A DNA stretch of 24,461 nt from JAFAGX01 sp035501575 (GTDB taxonomy: Bacteria > Acidobacteriota > Terriglobia > Terriglobales > Acidobacteriaceae). How positions within the stretch are numbered: position 1 is the first letter of the stretch; the number at the start of each line of letters is the position of its first letter. Under the pieces are notes generated by a model. It saw only the letters and a list, made by a program, of their open reading frames with translations, made no database searches and was not told the origin of the DNA. This document shows positions 7,891 through 14,102 of the stretch, one piece after another. The translations under genes were made by a program, and so were the position numbers. The stretch spans positions 1-24,461 of the forward strand of contig DATJVZ010000334.1 in NCBI GenBank assembly GCA_035501575.1, written 5' to 3'.

Positions 7891-9120
7891 ATGACCAACC
7901 CGCCAGAGATCATTTTGCGCAATCGCGAGCATATCGCCGCACTCGCCCAGGCCTACGAAGGGGAAATGGTCAGCTTTCTTTGCGATCTCGTGGCCATCCC
8001 AGCCGCGAGCAGTCACGAGAAACCGGTCATCGAACGAATTCGCCGCGAGATGGAAATTGTCGGATTCGATGAGATTCGCATTGACCCCATGGGAAACATA
8101 CTCGGCCGCATCGGCTCCGGCGGGAAGATCATCATGATGGATGCGCACACGGACGCGGTGGGCGTGGGTGACCCCAAAGAATGGGCGTGGGATCCCTACA
8201 AAGGCAAGGTGGAAAACGGCATCATCTACGGCCGTGCATCCAGCGACCAGCGCGGCGGTATGGCAAGCATGGTATACGCGGGGAAGATCATCAAGGAACT
8301 CGGCTTGTCCGGCGATTATGCGCTATACATCGTGGGGTCGGTTCAGGAAGAGGATTGCGACGGACTGGCCTGGGTCTACATTTTGAAAGAAGATGGCATC
8401 GCGGCCGATTGCGTAGTGCTGACCGAGCCCACCAACCTGAAGATTTATCGTGGTCAACGGGGGCGCATGGAGATTGAAGTGCGCGTCCGCGGCCGCTCCT
8501 GCCATGCCAGCGCTCCCCTTCGCGGCGACAACCCTATCTATAAGATGGCCCCACTCGTGCGGGAAATTGCCGCGCTCAATGAACGATTGCGCAGCGACGC
8601 GTTCCTAGGCAAAGGGACGATCGCGGTCACGGATATCCGGTCAATCTCACCTTCGATGTGCGCGGTGCCCGGCGCCTGCTCCATTCACCTTGACCGTCGA
8701 TTGACCGCCGGCGAAACCAAGCAAACGGCTGTGGCGGAAGTGATGGCCCTGCCCAGCGCCCAGGGCGCCGAGGTGGAAATCCTTACCTACGAAGTTCCCA
8801 GCTATACGGGTTTGAAGTATCCAATGGAAAAATACTTTCCCACTTGGGTCCTGGAAGAGAATCATCCGCTGGTGCAGGCGGGAGTAAACACCTATTTAGC
8901 CCTGCACGGTAAGGCGCCAGTGGTGGATAAGTGGACGTTTAGCACTAATGGCGTTGGCTCAAGGGGAGTGATGGGTGTGCCCACCATCGGCTTCGGGCCA
9001 GGCGAGGAAGATGTGGCGCACAGCGTTATGGAATGCATCCCCATCCACCATCTGGTGGAGGCCGCCAAGTTCTATGCGGCGTTTCCATTAACTTACGTCA
9101 ATACTGTGGTCAGCGGTTAA
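7891..9120 (+). CDS. ygeY: M20 family metallohydrolase, YgeY-like
   Basis: 409 residues from ATG 7891, with GGAAGGAG about 14 bases upstream; a TTG at 7867 inside that ribosome site is rejected. It is an M20 peptidase/amidohydrolase with metal ligands in the usual order: His86 and Asp88 (DAHTDAVG), Asp119 (ASSDQRGG), Glu153/Glu154 (QEEDCDG), Glu179 (LTEPTN) and a late His in EEDVAHSVMEC. A dimerisation domain lies between. The sequence most resembles YgeY, the hydrolase linked by co-occurrence to selenium-dependent purine metabolism, which probably cleaves an amide or carbamoyl bond. No selenium or purine genes are visible. It lies 96 bp after the DUF190 gene and may share the fluoride-controlled transcript, although a stem-loop lies between. 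The substrate cannot be read from sequence. Confidence 0.8.
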   Translation: MTNPPEIILRNREHIAALAQAYEGEMVSFLCDLVAIPAASSHEKPVIERIRREMEIVGFDEIRIDPMGNILGRIGSGGKIIMMDAHTDAVGVGDPKEWAWDPYKGKVENGIIYGRASSDQRGGMASMVYAGKIIKELGLSGDYALYIVGSVQEEDCDGLAWVYILKEDGIAADCVVLTEPTNLKIYRGQRGRMEIEVRVRGRSCHASAPLRGDNPIYKMAPLVREIAALNERLRSDAFLGKGTIAVTDIRSISPSMCAVPGACSIHLDRRLTAGETKQTAVAEVMALPSAQGAEVEILTYEVPSYTGLKYPMEKYFPTWVLEENHPLVQAGVNTYLALHGKAPVVDKWTFSTNGVGSRGVMGVPTIGFGPGEEDVAHSVMECIPIHHLVEAAKFYAAFPLTYVNTVVSG

Positions 9121-9139
9121 CGGCTAACTAATGGCCGTT
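9119..9139 (+). terminator. Weak hairpin at the end of the M20 hydrolase gene
   Basis: AACGGC (9119-9124, overlapping the stop codon) pairs with GCCGTT (9134-9139), with a 9-base loop and only three Ts following. This is a possible weak terminator; the short T-run keeps confidence low. Confidence 0.3.
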
Positions 9140-9163
9140 TGCGACTGCCGCTCATACCGTTTT

Positions 9164-9680
9164 ATGAGGATACTGATCATCTCCGACATTCACGGGAACG
9201 TCGACGCTTTGGCATCGCTCAAAGAGACCTACGATGAAATGTGGGTTCTGGGTTGACTTGGTGAATTACGGTGCAGAGCCAGGGGCAGTGATCGACTTCG
9301 TGCGGGCGAAGGCGTCCGTCGTCGTTTGCGGAAATCATGATTACTCGATTGGATTTAACCAGGATCCGCGCTGTTCCCCTCGATTCCGCGAAATGGCCGA
9401 GGTCACACGCCGTTATACAAACTCAGTATTGAGTTTTGGGCAGAAGCATTTTCTTCGACACCTTCCACCCACCTTGGAATTAAAGCGTGAGGACATGGCG
9501 CGCTGGGAACAATTTTGGTGTTCTTCCCTTGCTTGGCATGGGGATTTGCTTCTGGGACCCAGATGCTGCCCCCCTCCCGATCGTCGTGGTCGGCGGCGTG
9601 GCGATATCCATAATTCGTCACTACTGGTGACGCCGGCAACGTATCATTTGCTGCGCGATCGGGTTATCCAAGGAATATGA
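9164..9680 (+). pseudogene. Frameshifted YfcE-like metallophosphoesterase
   Basis: The gene starts at ATG 9164 with MRILIISDIHGNVDAL, which carries the first metal motif DxH, and runs in frame to ...DEMWVLG, where TGA at 9254-9256 stops it. Moving one base forward restores the protein: DLVNYGAEPGAVIDF, then VVVCGNHDYSIG with the GNHD motif. Together the two frames give the normal calcineurin-like order DxH / GDxxxYG / GNHD, with an extra T in GGGTTGAC as the likely lesion. After about 9490 the second frame loses similarity to the family (Arg- and Pro-rich, LLGPRCCPPPDRRG), so the 3' half seems further decayed. It would have been a small soluble phosphodiesterase or phosphatase. Either a true pseudogene or a sequencing error plus decay. 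Confidence 0.75.
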
Positions 9681-9731
9681 AGAGCGCGGATTTGCCTTGC
9701 CTTTGCGAACGGAACTCCTTGGTGACAGCGC

Positions 9732-9754
9732 GAAATTTCAGATGTGGAAATTTC
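9732..9754. repeat. Two copies of GAAATTTC upstream of riboswitch 2
   Basis: GAAATTTC occurs at 9732-9739 and again at 9747-9754. Each copy is itself palindromic, and the centres are 15 bp apart. It lies about 30 bp before the second fluoride aptamer, where its promoter should be. It may be an operator, or AT-rich promoter sequence by chance. No convincing -10/-35 pair could be fixed here. Confidence 0.3.
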
Positions 9755-9782
9755 CTATGCCGTGTGCTACCTTTACGTTTCA

Positions 9783-9836
9783 GGGTGGTGGAGTTCGCCT
9801 ATTGTCGCTCCGAGCGGCCGATGACTCCTACGGTGG
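9783..9836 (+). ncRNA. Fluoride riboswitch (crcB motif) 2
   Basis: A second fluoride aptamer. P1 pairs GGTGG with TCGCC; the P1 loop TGGAGT is identical to that of riboswitch 1 and carries GGAGT. P2 pairs GTCGCT with AGCGGC around CCG. The 3' segment CGATG-ACTCC-TA supplies ACTCC for the pseudoknot. Downstream, CTCC can instead pair with GGAG near 9848 around an inner CGGTG/CACCG hairpin, giving a competing stem, but no T-run follows. The next gene is the crcB channel, whose start is 250 bases further on. The switch class is clear; the off-state mechanism is not. Confidence 0.88.
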
Positions 9837-10070
9837 GATTCACCGCGGGAGCCTACCAGATTCTAGAAACTCCTCCTGGTGATTCTCAACCTAAAATCGA
9901 CACATTGAAGGCCATGCATGTGTGAAAGTCGCAGCCATGCCCTGAGTGCCGTTGGCGGTGAAGAACGTCCACGCCGTCATCACCGGTGCACAAATATCGT
10001 TAGGCTAAGTCGGAGGATTCTTGGCTGTCCGCGACTGAATCTAGTGAACTGCGGGCAAAGACTCGACACG
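9837..10070 (+). other. Long leader between riboswitch 2 and crcB
   Basis: About 230 bases with no gene that I can support. It contains the proposed alternative stem of riboswitch 2 (9827-9851). A short open frame from GTG 9920 stops after seven codons, and a further frame (NVHAVITGAQISLG) is broken by stops. It may be a decayed short gene, or a long untranslated leader. Open frames that cross the riboswitch in this region are treated as chance. Confidence 0.4.
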
Positions 10071-10080
10071 AAGGAGGAGA
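10071..10080 (+). promoter_or_regulatory. Strong ribosome binding site fixing a TTG start for crcB
   Basis: AAGGAGGAGA at 10071-10080 is a near-perfect Shine-Dalgarno. It ends six bases before TTG at 10087 and so supports that start; no ATG or GTG lies at a suitable distance. Confidence 0.8.
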
Positions 10081-10086
10081 CATCGG

Positions 10087-10458
10087 TTGCGTTATTTGAT
10101 TGTATTTGTAGGAGGAGGTCTGGGCGCCGTAGCTCGCTATGTAGCGGGTGCTGCCATCATGGCGTGGTACGGCGGATTATTTCCTCTCGGCACGCTCGTC
10201 ATCAACGTTACAGGTTCGTTTCTGATCGGGCTCCTGATGACACTGCTGACGGAAACGTGGCATCTCGATCCGCACTGGCGGCTGGCGCTGGTGGTCGGCT
10301 TTCTGGGTGGTTACACGACCTTCTCCAGTTTCGAGTACGAGTCTTATCGGGCCATTCGCGACGGTGGACAATGGCTCGGGCTGCTGAATATCACCGCCAG
10401 TGTCGTTATGGGTTATCTGGCAGTGCGGACCGGCGCGGCGATCGCTGGTCACCGTTAG
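10087..10458 (+). CDS. crcB: CrcB/Fluc fluoride channel 1
   Basis: 123 residues, TTG start set by a strong ribosome site. A small four-helix membrane protein of the Fluc family, which works as an antiparallel dimer and lets fluoride out of the cell. Visible family motifs: GGGLGAVARY at 9-18, GTLVINVTGSF at 35-45 with the pore Asn40, and GFLGGYTTFSSF at 71-82 with the two Phe-box residues Phe79 and Phe82 and the TTFSS stretch. Length is normal for the family. It follows fluoride riboswitch 2 and precedes two DUF190 genes, so fluoride should induce the set. A second crcB lies 6.2 kb downstream; each could form homodimers, or they could pair. Confidence 0.95.
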   Translation: MRYLIVFVGGGLGAVARYVAGAAIMAWYGGLFPLGTLVINVTGSFLIGLLMTLLTETWHLDPHWRLALVVGFLGGYTTFSSFEYESYRAIRDGGQWLGLLNITASVVMGYLAVRTGAAIAGHR

Positions 10459-10482
10459 GTCTTCCCCCATTTTGGAGGACTC

Positions 10483-11217
10483 ATGCTACTGAAGGGGCCG
10501 GCAAAAAAAGTATGCATTTACCTGAACGAGGACACGCGGCATAACGTCACGCCGCTCTATCAGGCGATTCTCTCATACTTGATCCACAAGGGGGTCGCTG
10601 GGGCTACGGCCTACACCGCCATGGCGGGTTTTGGTGTTCATAAGGTTATGCATACCGCCAAGGTGGAACTGCTCAGCGAGCACCTTCCCGTCCGCATTGA
10701 ATTCATGGAATCTGCAGACAAAGTGGAGGAAGTGCTGCCGACCCTTTATGAAATGGTGACCGACGGCGTGATCGAGGTTCAGGACACAACGGTCGTCAAA
10801 ATCGCCAGGCAAGAGAAGAAGGCTGAACCCAGGTTACCCCATCAGAAGAAGACCGGCAAGGCCAAGCTGCTTCGGATATACATGGGCGAAGCTGACCGCT
10901 GGCATGGTGAACCCCTCTACGATGCCATCGTCAAACGCCTGCACACGATGGACATCTCAGGTGCCACGGTCTATCGCGGCATCATGGGTTACGGAATCAA
11001 AAGACACACCCACAAGCAGGGCCGTTTTCACCTTTCGCACGATCTCCCCATCATGGTTGCCGTCATCGATGGCGAAGAAAAGATCACGCGAGGAGCTGAG
11101 GCTGTTGAGGAAATGATGGAAGACGGATTGATCGTGATTTCTGACGTGGACTTCACCCGCTTGGTTCGGGGACAAACTTTAGGAGGGACAACCGATGTCA
11201 ACGTATCAACCGGCTAA
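10483..11217 (+). CDS. Tandem DUF190 protein (two PII-like domains)
   Basis: 244 residues, ATG start with TTGGAGGAC a few bases upstream, 24 bp after crcB. Two DUF190 domains are fused: residues 7-108 (VCIYLNEDTRHNVTPLYQAI ... GATAYTAMAGFG ... LPVRIEFME) and residues about 125-230 (LLRIYMGEADRWHGEPLYDA ... GATVYRGIMGYG ... LPIMVAVID), joined by a Lys-rich linker (about 109-124). The first copy is the more divergent (TAMAGFG where others have YRGIMGYG). PII-like proteins are usually homotrimers, so a fused pair would give an uneven assembly, or would combine with the single-domain protein next door to reach three domains. Its function in fluoride response is unknown; the context suggests regulation of, or a partnership with, CrcB. 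Confidence 0.9.
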   Translation: MLLKGPAKKVCIYLNEDTRHNVTPLYQAILSYLIHKGVAGATAYTAMAGFGVHKVMHTAKVELLSEHLPVRIEFMESADKVEEVLPTLYEMVTDGVIEVQDTTVVKIARQEKKAEPRLPHQKKTGKAKLLRIYMGEADRWHGEPLYDAIVKRLHTMDISGATVYRGIMGYGIKRHTHKQGRFHLSHDLPIMVAVIDGEEKITRGAEAVEEMMEDGLIVISDVDFTRLVRGQTLGGTTDVNVSTG

Positions 11218-11539
11218 ACTGATGCGACTTCATTTTTCCGAACATCATCGTTATCAAGGGAAACCGCTCTACGAAGCGATCGTCGAGAAGTGCCTGGAGT
11301 TGAAAATTGCGGGCACAACCGTATACCGGGCCTTTGAAGGTTTCGGAGAGAAGGCCCAAATCCACCGACCGCATTTGTTGACCCACGAGTTGCCCGTCGT
11401 TGTCACAGTTGTTGACTCCGCCGAGAACATCGAACGGTTGGCCCCGGTACTGGAAGAAATGATGGAAACCGGAATGATTGCGACTTCGGACGTACAGATT
11501 AAAAGAATTCACAAGAATAAGGCGCCAACCAATGTCTAG
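11195..11539 (+). CDS. DUF190 (PII-like) single-domain protein
   Basis: 114 residues, ATG start inside the last 23 bases of the tandem DUF190 gene, with its own ribosome site TTAGGAGGG just upstream. One DUF190 domain: LMRLHFSEHHRYQGKPLYEAI, AGTTVYRAFEGFG, LPVVVTVVD, and the terminal strand GMIATSDVQIKRI. The overlap means the three genes crcB, tandem DUF190 and this one form one riboswitch-controlled operon. Two plus one DUF190 domains translated in coupling could build one three-domain unit, which would match the usual trimer of PII-like proteins; this is inference. Confidence 0.88.
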   Translation: MSTYQPAKLMRLHFSEHHRYQGKPLYEAIVEKCLELKIAGTTVYRAFEGFGEKAQIHRPHLLTHELPVVVTVVDSAENIERLAPVLEEMMETGMIATSDVQIKRIHKNKAPTNV

Positions 11540-11598
11540 ACCGACCTGGTGAAAATGATGGAGTCGGGAGGAATTCGGCAACTGGAGTACTTCCGCTC

Positions 11599-12437
11599 GT
11601 GCGGGAGGTTTGGCCGACCGGAAACGAAATGAGCAACATGTGGGACTACAGGTTCGCCTTTCGGATCGAGAAAAGGGATGACGTTCCCGTCGGGTTCCGA
11701 AATGTATATGGCAACTTTCTCGAACTGGCAGGCTTGGCCCTTTATGGCCTTTTTTCTCCTGCCGCCGAGGATTCCCGATCTTTGTTTTCGTGGCGGGTTC
11801 CCTCCAGGTTGATTTTGATGTTTGCGGAGCGCATAGTGGTGCTCTCCCTCGATAGACATTCGAACCAGGTCCAAACGTTCGAATTGAACCGGCATGATTT
11901 TTTGGGCTATGGCCTCGCCGATTTCCTGTTGAATTGCTGGTTCACCGTTTACCGTACCGTCACACCGGATAGTGGGCTACCGATCCAGTTTTCATCCAGG
12001 GCTTCCCATCTCTATGCCGCACTGGCCCGTCTGCTTGTCGGCTGGACGGAAAGCAAGGCCGATCGAAATATGGACGCAAGAGTAACGCGAGTACACGGGC
12101 TGCCACTGAAGTTTGCGAACTACTTGCAGACTCACGATGAGTTCGGTCCCACTAATGAGTTCTTCTTTCAGCCCGCCGTTGACCTTCGCAAGACGCGCGG
12201 GGACCGTGGGGCAATCTCCTGCTGACGATTACTCCCAAGGCCATCGTGGCCCTCAGCGACCGATATAAGGGGAAGAGCTCCCCGTACGGAATCGAGGTCA
12301 CCTATCTGCCATTGGGTTGCGCTACTTCGGTGAGCGGGTCTGAATCCAACGACAAGCGCCGGTCAGCGTCGCGAGCCGTCGACGGGAGGAGAGTTCTGAT
12401 CACATCATCGGTGTGGCAGAGGGACCGTGGCGAATGA
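11599..12437 (+). pseudogene. Uncharacterised two-lobed protein, split by a frameshift
   Basis: I do not recognise this family. The first frame runs from GTG 11599 (GGAG 11584-11587 upstream; ATG 11629 is the alternative) to TGA 12223-12225. The protein continues in another frame as PWGNLLLTITPKAIVALSDR to TGA 12435-12437, so the shift lies near the GGGG run at about 12199-12202. The two halves look alike in plan: PSRLILMFAERIVVLSLDR followed by an acidic/hydrophobic stretch and a helix (LADFLLNCWFTVYR) in the first, and GNLLLTITPKAIVALSDRYKG followed by GIEVTYLPLG in the second. Both resemble beta-rich PH-like lobes. No signal peptide or membrane helix is evident. It follows the DUF190 genes by about 60 bp and may belong to the same transcript. 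Whether the frameshift is real or a base-call error cannot be decided here. Confidence 0.55.
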
Positions 12438-12562
12438 GCGGAGGAGTTTTTCCCAAGGAGAGCACACCGTGGGTGCTCGACGAATTGGCACGAAGGCGCA
12501 ACTCATACTGGAGGAGCGGCGTTGAGCTCGGGACGACATACGGCTACCCAATTTCCGGTTAG
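12434..12562 (+). CDS. Small ORF overlapping the MFS start (doubtful)
   Basis: A 42-codon frame whose ATG overlaps the stop of the preceding broken gene (ATGA at 12434-12437) and which runs into the MFS gene, ending in TAG at 12560-12562. The translation begins MSGGVFPKESTPWVLDEL and contains RRRNSYWRSG. The coupled start is suggestive, but I see no ribosome site of its own and no recognisable domain; it may be chance. A 6-bp hairpin (GAGCAC 12460-12465 with GTGCTC 12473-12478) lies inside it. Confidence 0.22.
   Translation: MSGGVFPKESTPWVLDELARRRNSYWRSGVELGTTYGYPISG
12510..12516 (+). promoter_or_regulatory. Ribosome binding site fixing a TTG start for the MFS gene
   Basis: GGAGGAG at 12510-12516 lies five bases before TTG 12522. 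No ATG or GTG with similar support lies nearby, and the MFS N-terminus starts normally from here. Confidence 0.7.
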
Positions 12563-13796
12563 CTCACGCACTGCGTGGTTTAACCAAAACGTCGTAGGAA
12601 TGGGCATCACGAGTCTCCTATCGGATATCGGCCACGAAATGATCACGACTCTCTTGCCGAGCTTTTTGACCGTGATCGGTCTGTCTGCAGCAGTTCTTGG
12701 CACCGTTGAAGGAGTGGCCGATTCCGTATCGAGCTTCGTGAAGCTCGGAGCAGGATGGCTCTCGGATCGCTTCGGTCACCGCAAATCGATGGCTGTAGGC
12801 GGCTATCTTCTTACGGGCACTTCGAACGGTCTCTTCTCGCTCGCCCACGGATGGCCGCTTATCCTTGCAGGGCGCACGATCGGCTGGTTCGGAAGGGGCT
12901 TTCGAACCCCGCTTCGCAATACCATGCTGGCAGCCTCCGTCCCGCAAGCAGCGGTTGGCAGAGCCTTCGGCTTTGAGCGTGCCGGCGATACTTTGGGCGC
13001 TATTGTCGGACCTCTTCTTGCCGTTGGATTACTGACGCATATGCACTCGCGCGCCGCGGACCCTTCCTCGCCATTCCGGCACATATTCTCCCTTGCGTTA
13101 ATTCCTGGTGTCGCCTCTGGTTTGGTCTTTGCCATCTTGGTCCGTGACAAGCCATTGCCTTCATCCGGCTTAAGGTTCTGGGCAACCGTCAAAGGTATGC
13201 CGCGCTCGTATCGGCGATTTCTCTTCGGCGTCGGCATCTTCGGCGCAGGGGATTATGCCCGGACGTTTTTGATTCTGGCAGCCACTCAACTGCTCACGCC
13301 CTCTTGTGGCGTAACGCATGCGGCACAAATTGCAGGCCTTCTTTACGTGGGGCACAACGTTTTTTATGCCGCTTACTCCTACCCTATTGGAGCGCTGTCG
13401 GACCGGGTGGGGCGGCAAGGTTTGCTGGCCCTTGGTTACGCAGTCGGCGCTCTAGCCTCCTTGGGGCTTGCGGCTGCCTTCCTGTGGAAGCTCGATGTCC
13501 TGATATACCTCCTGGCGATGTTCGGTTTGGCGGGCTTCTCAATTGCTGTGACCGATGCTCTGGAGGGTGCGATGACCGCGGATTTGGTCAGGGAGCCGGT
13601 TCGCGGCACTGCTTACGGAGTTCTGGGCGCCGTCAATGGTGTTGGCGACCTTGTGGCGAGCGTTCTACTGGGAATCTTGTGGACAGCCCTGTCGCCAGTC
13701 GTAGCGTTTGCGTATGCGGCTGTCTTGATGGGATCAGGTGCCCTGATCATCTTGCGTGTCCCGCTACAGTTGGCAAGTGTTGAGGGCAGATCGTAA
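12522..13796 (+). CDS. MFS transporter
   Basis: 424 residues, TTG start set by GGAGGAG. A typical major facilitator with about 12 helices in two halves. The first half begins FNQNVVGMGITSLLSDIGHE and carries motif A at about 76-88 (GAGWLSDRFGHRK), then RGFRTPLRNTMLAASVP and GFERAGDTLGAIVGPLLA. The second half has its own motif A near residue 290 (YPIGALSDRVGRQG). The protein sits in the inner membrane and should use the proton gradient. The substrate cannot be read from the sequence. Its place between the DUF190 genes and the second crcB invites a link to fluoride or anion stress, but MFS proteins of this type occur in many contexts, so this is only a neighbourhood argument. No riboswitch lies directly in front. 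Confidence 0.85.
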   Translation: MSSGRHTATQFPVSSRTAWFNQNVVGMGITSLLSDIGHEMITTLLPSFLTVIGLSAAVLGTVEGVADSVSSFVKLGAGWLSDRFGHRKSMAVGGYLLTGTSNGLFSLAHGWPLILAGRTIGWFGRGFRTPLRNTMLAASVPQAAVGRAFGFERAGDTLGAIVGPLLAVGLLTHMHSRAADPSSPFRHIFSLALIPGVASGLVFAILVRDKPLPSSGLRFWATVKGMPRSYRRFLFGVGIFGAGDYARTFLILAATQLLTPSCGVTHAAQIAGLLYVGHNVFYAAYSYPIGALSDRVGRQGLLALGYAVGALASLGLAAAFLWKLDVLIYLLAMFGLAGFSIAVTDALEGAMTADLVREPVRGTAYGVLGAVNGVGDLVASVLLGILWTALSPVVAFAYAAVLMGSGALIILRVPLQLASVEGRS

Positions 13797-13811
13797 TAGG
13801 CTACACTAACG

Positions 13812-14102
13812 ATGATTAATAAAACGCAACCAGTAACCCTGACAATTCGCGGTGAGGACGTTCAGGTTCGAGAGTGCCCGCGGTGTCGAAATCGCTGGCC
13901 AGGTGACTGGGAGTATTGTCAGAACTGTGTCGTCTGGCTTCCTGGGAACGACCGGACCATAAGAGTCACGAGAATCGTTCCCTGTGCCGGGGCCGCGACC
14001 TTGCCCCGGTTGAGCTTGGGTGCGACCGTTAGCCGCCGAGATCCGCTGCGATTTGAGCTTTGCGACGTCAGCAGAAATCGAACTCGCCCAGCAGGTAATT
14101 AA
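13812..14102 (+). CDS. Zinc-ribbon protein, probably the detached N-terminus of the next gene
   Basis: 96 residues, ATG 13812 without a clear ribosome site, 15 bp after the MFS stop. A zinc ribbon is visible near residues 22-39: ECPRCRNRW followed by WEYCQNCV, two CxxC pairs. After about residue 60 the sequence (SRRDPLRFELCDVSRNRTR) looks like a wrong frame. The last 83 bases overlap the next gene, whose frame begins with a cyclase-type domain. In many bacteria one protein has the order zinc ribbon, cyclase domain, AAA ATPase, so this is probably its N-terminal part, separated by a one-frame shift near the GGG run at 14018-14020. It could instead be expressed as a separate small protein. Confidence 0.55.
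   Translation: MINKTQPVTLTIRGEDVQVRECPRCRNRWPGDWEYCQNCVVWLPGNDRTIRVTRIVPCAGAATLPRLSLGATVSRRDPLRFELCDVSRNRTRPAGN

Noticed and set aside
9677..9925. Open frames of 82 and 61 codons across riboswitch 2
   Set aside because: They run through the conserved aptamer in two different frames, have no ribosome site and no recognisable product; the RNA structure explains the sequence better. The 5' part (EERGFALPLRTELLGD) might be a remnant of a decayed gene, but I cannot support it.
11552..11600. Possible third fluoride riboswitch (GATGGAGT stretch after the DUF190 genes)
   Set aside because: The TGATGGAGT resemblance is there, but there is no TCGCC to close P1 and no ACTCC strand downstream for the pseudoknot.
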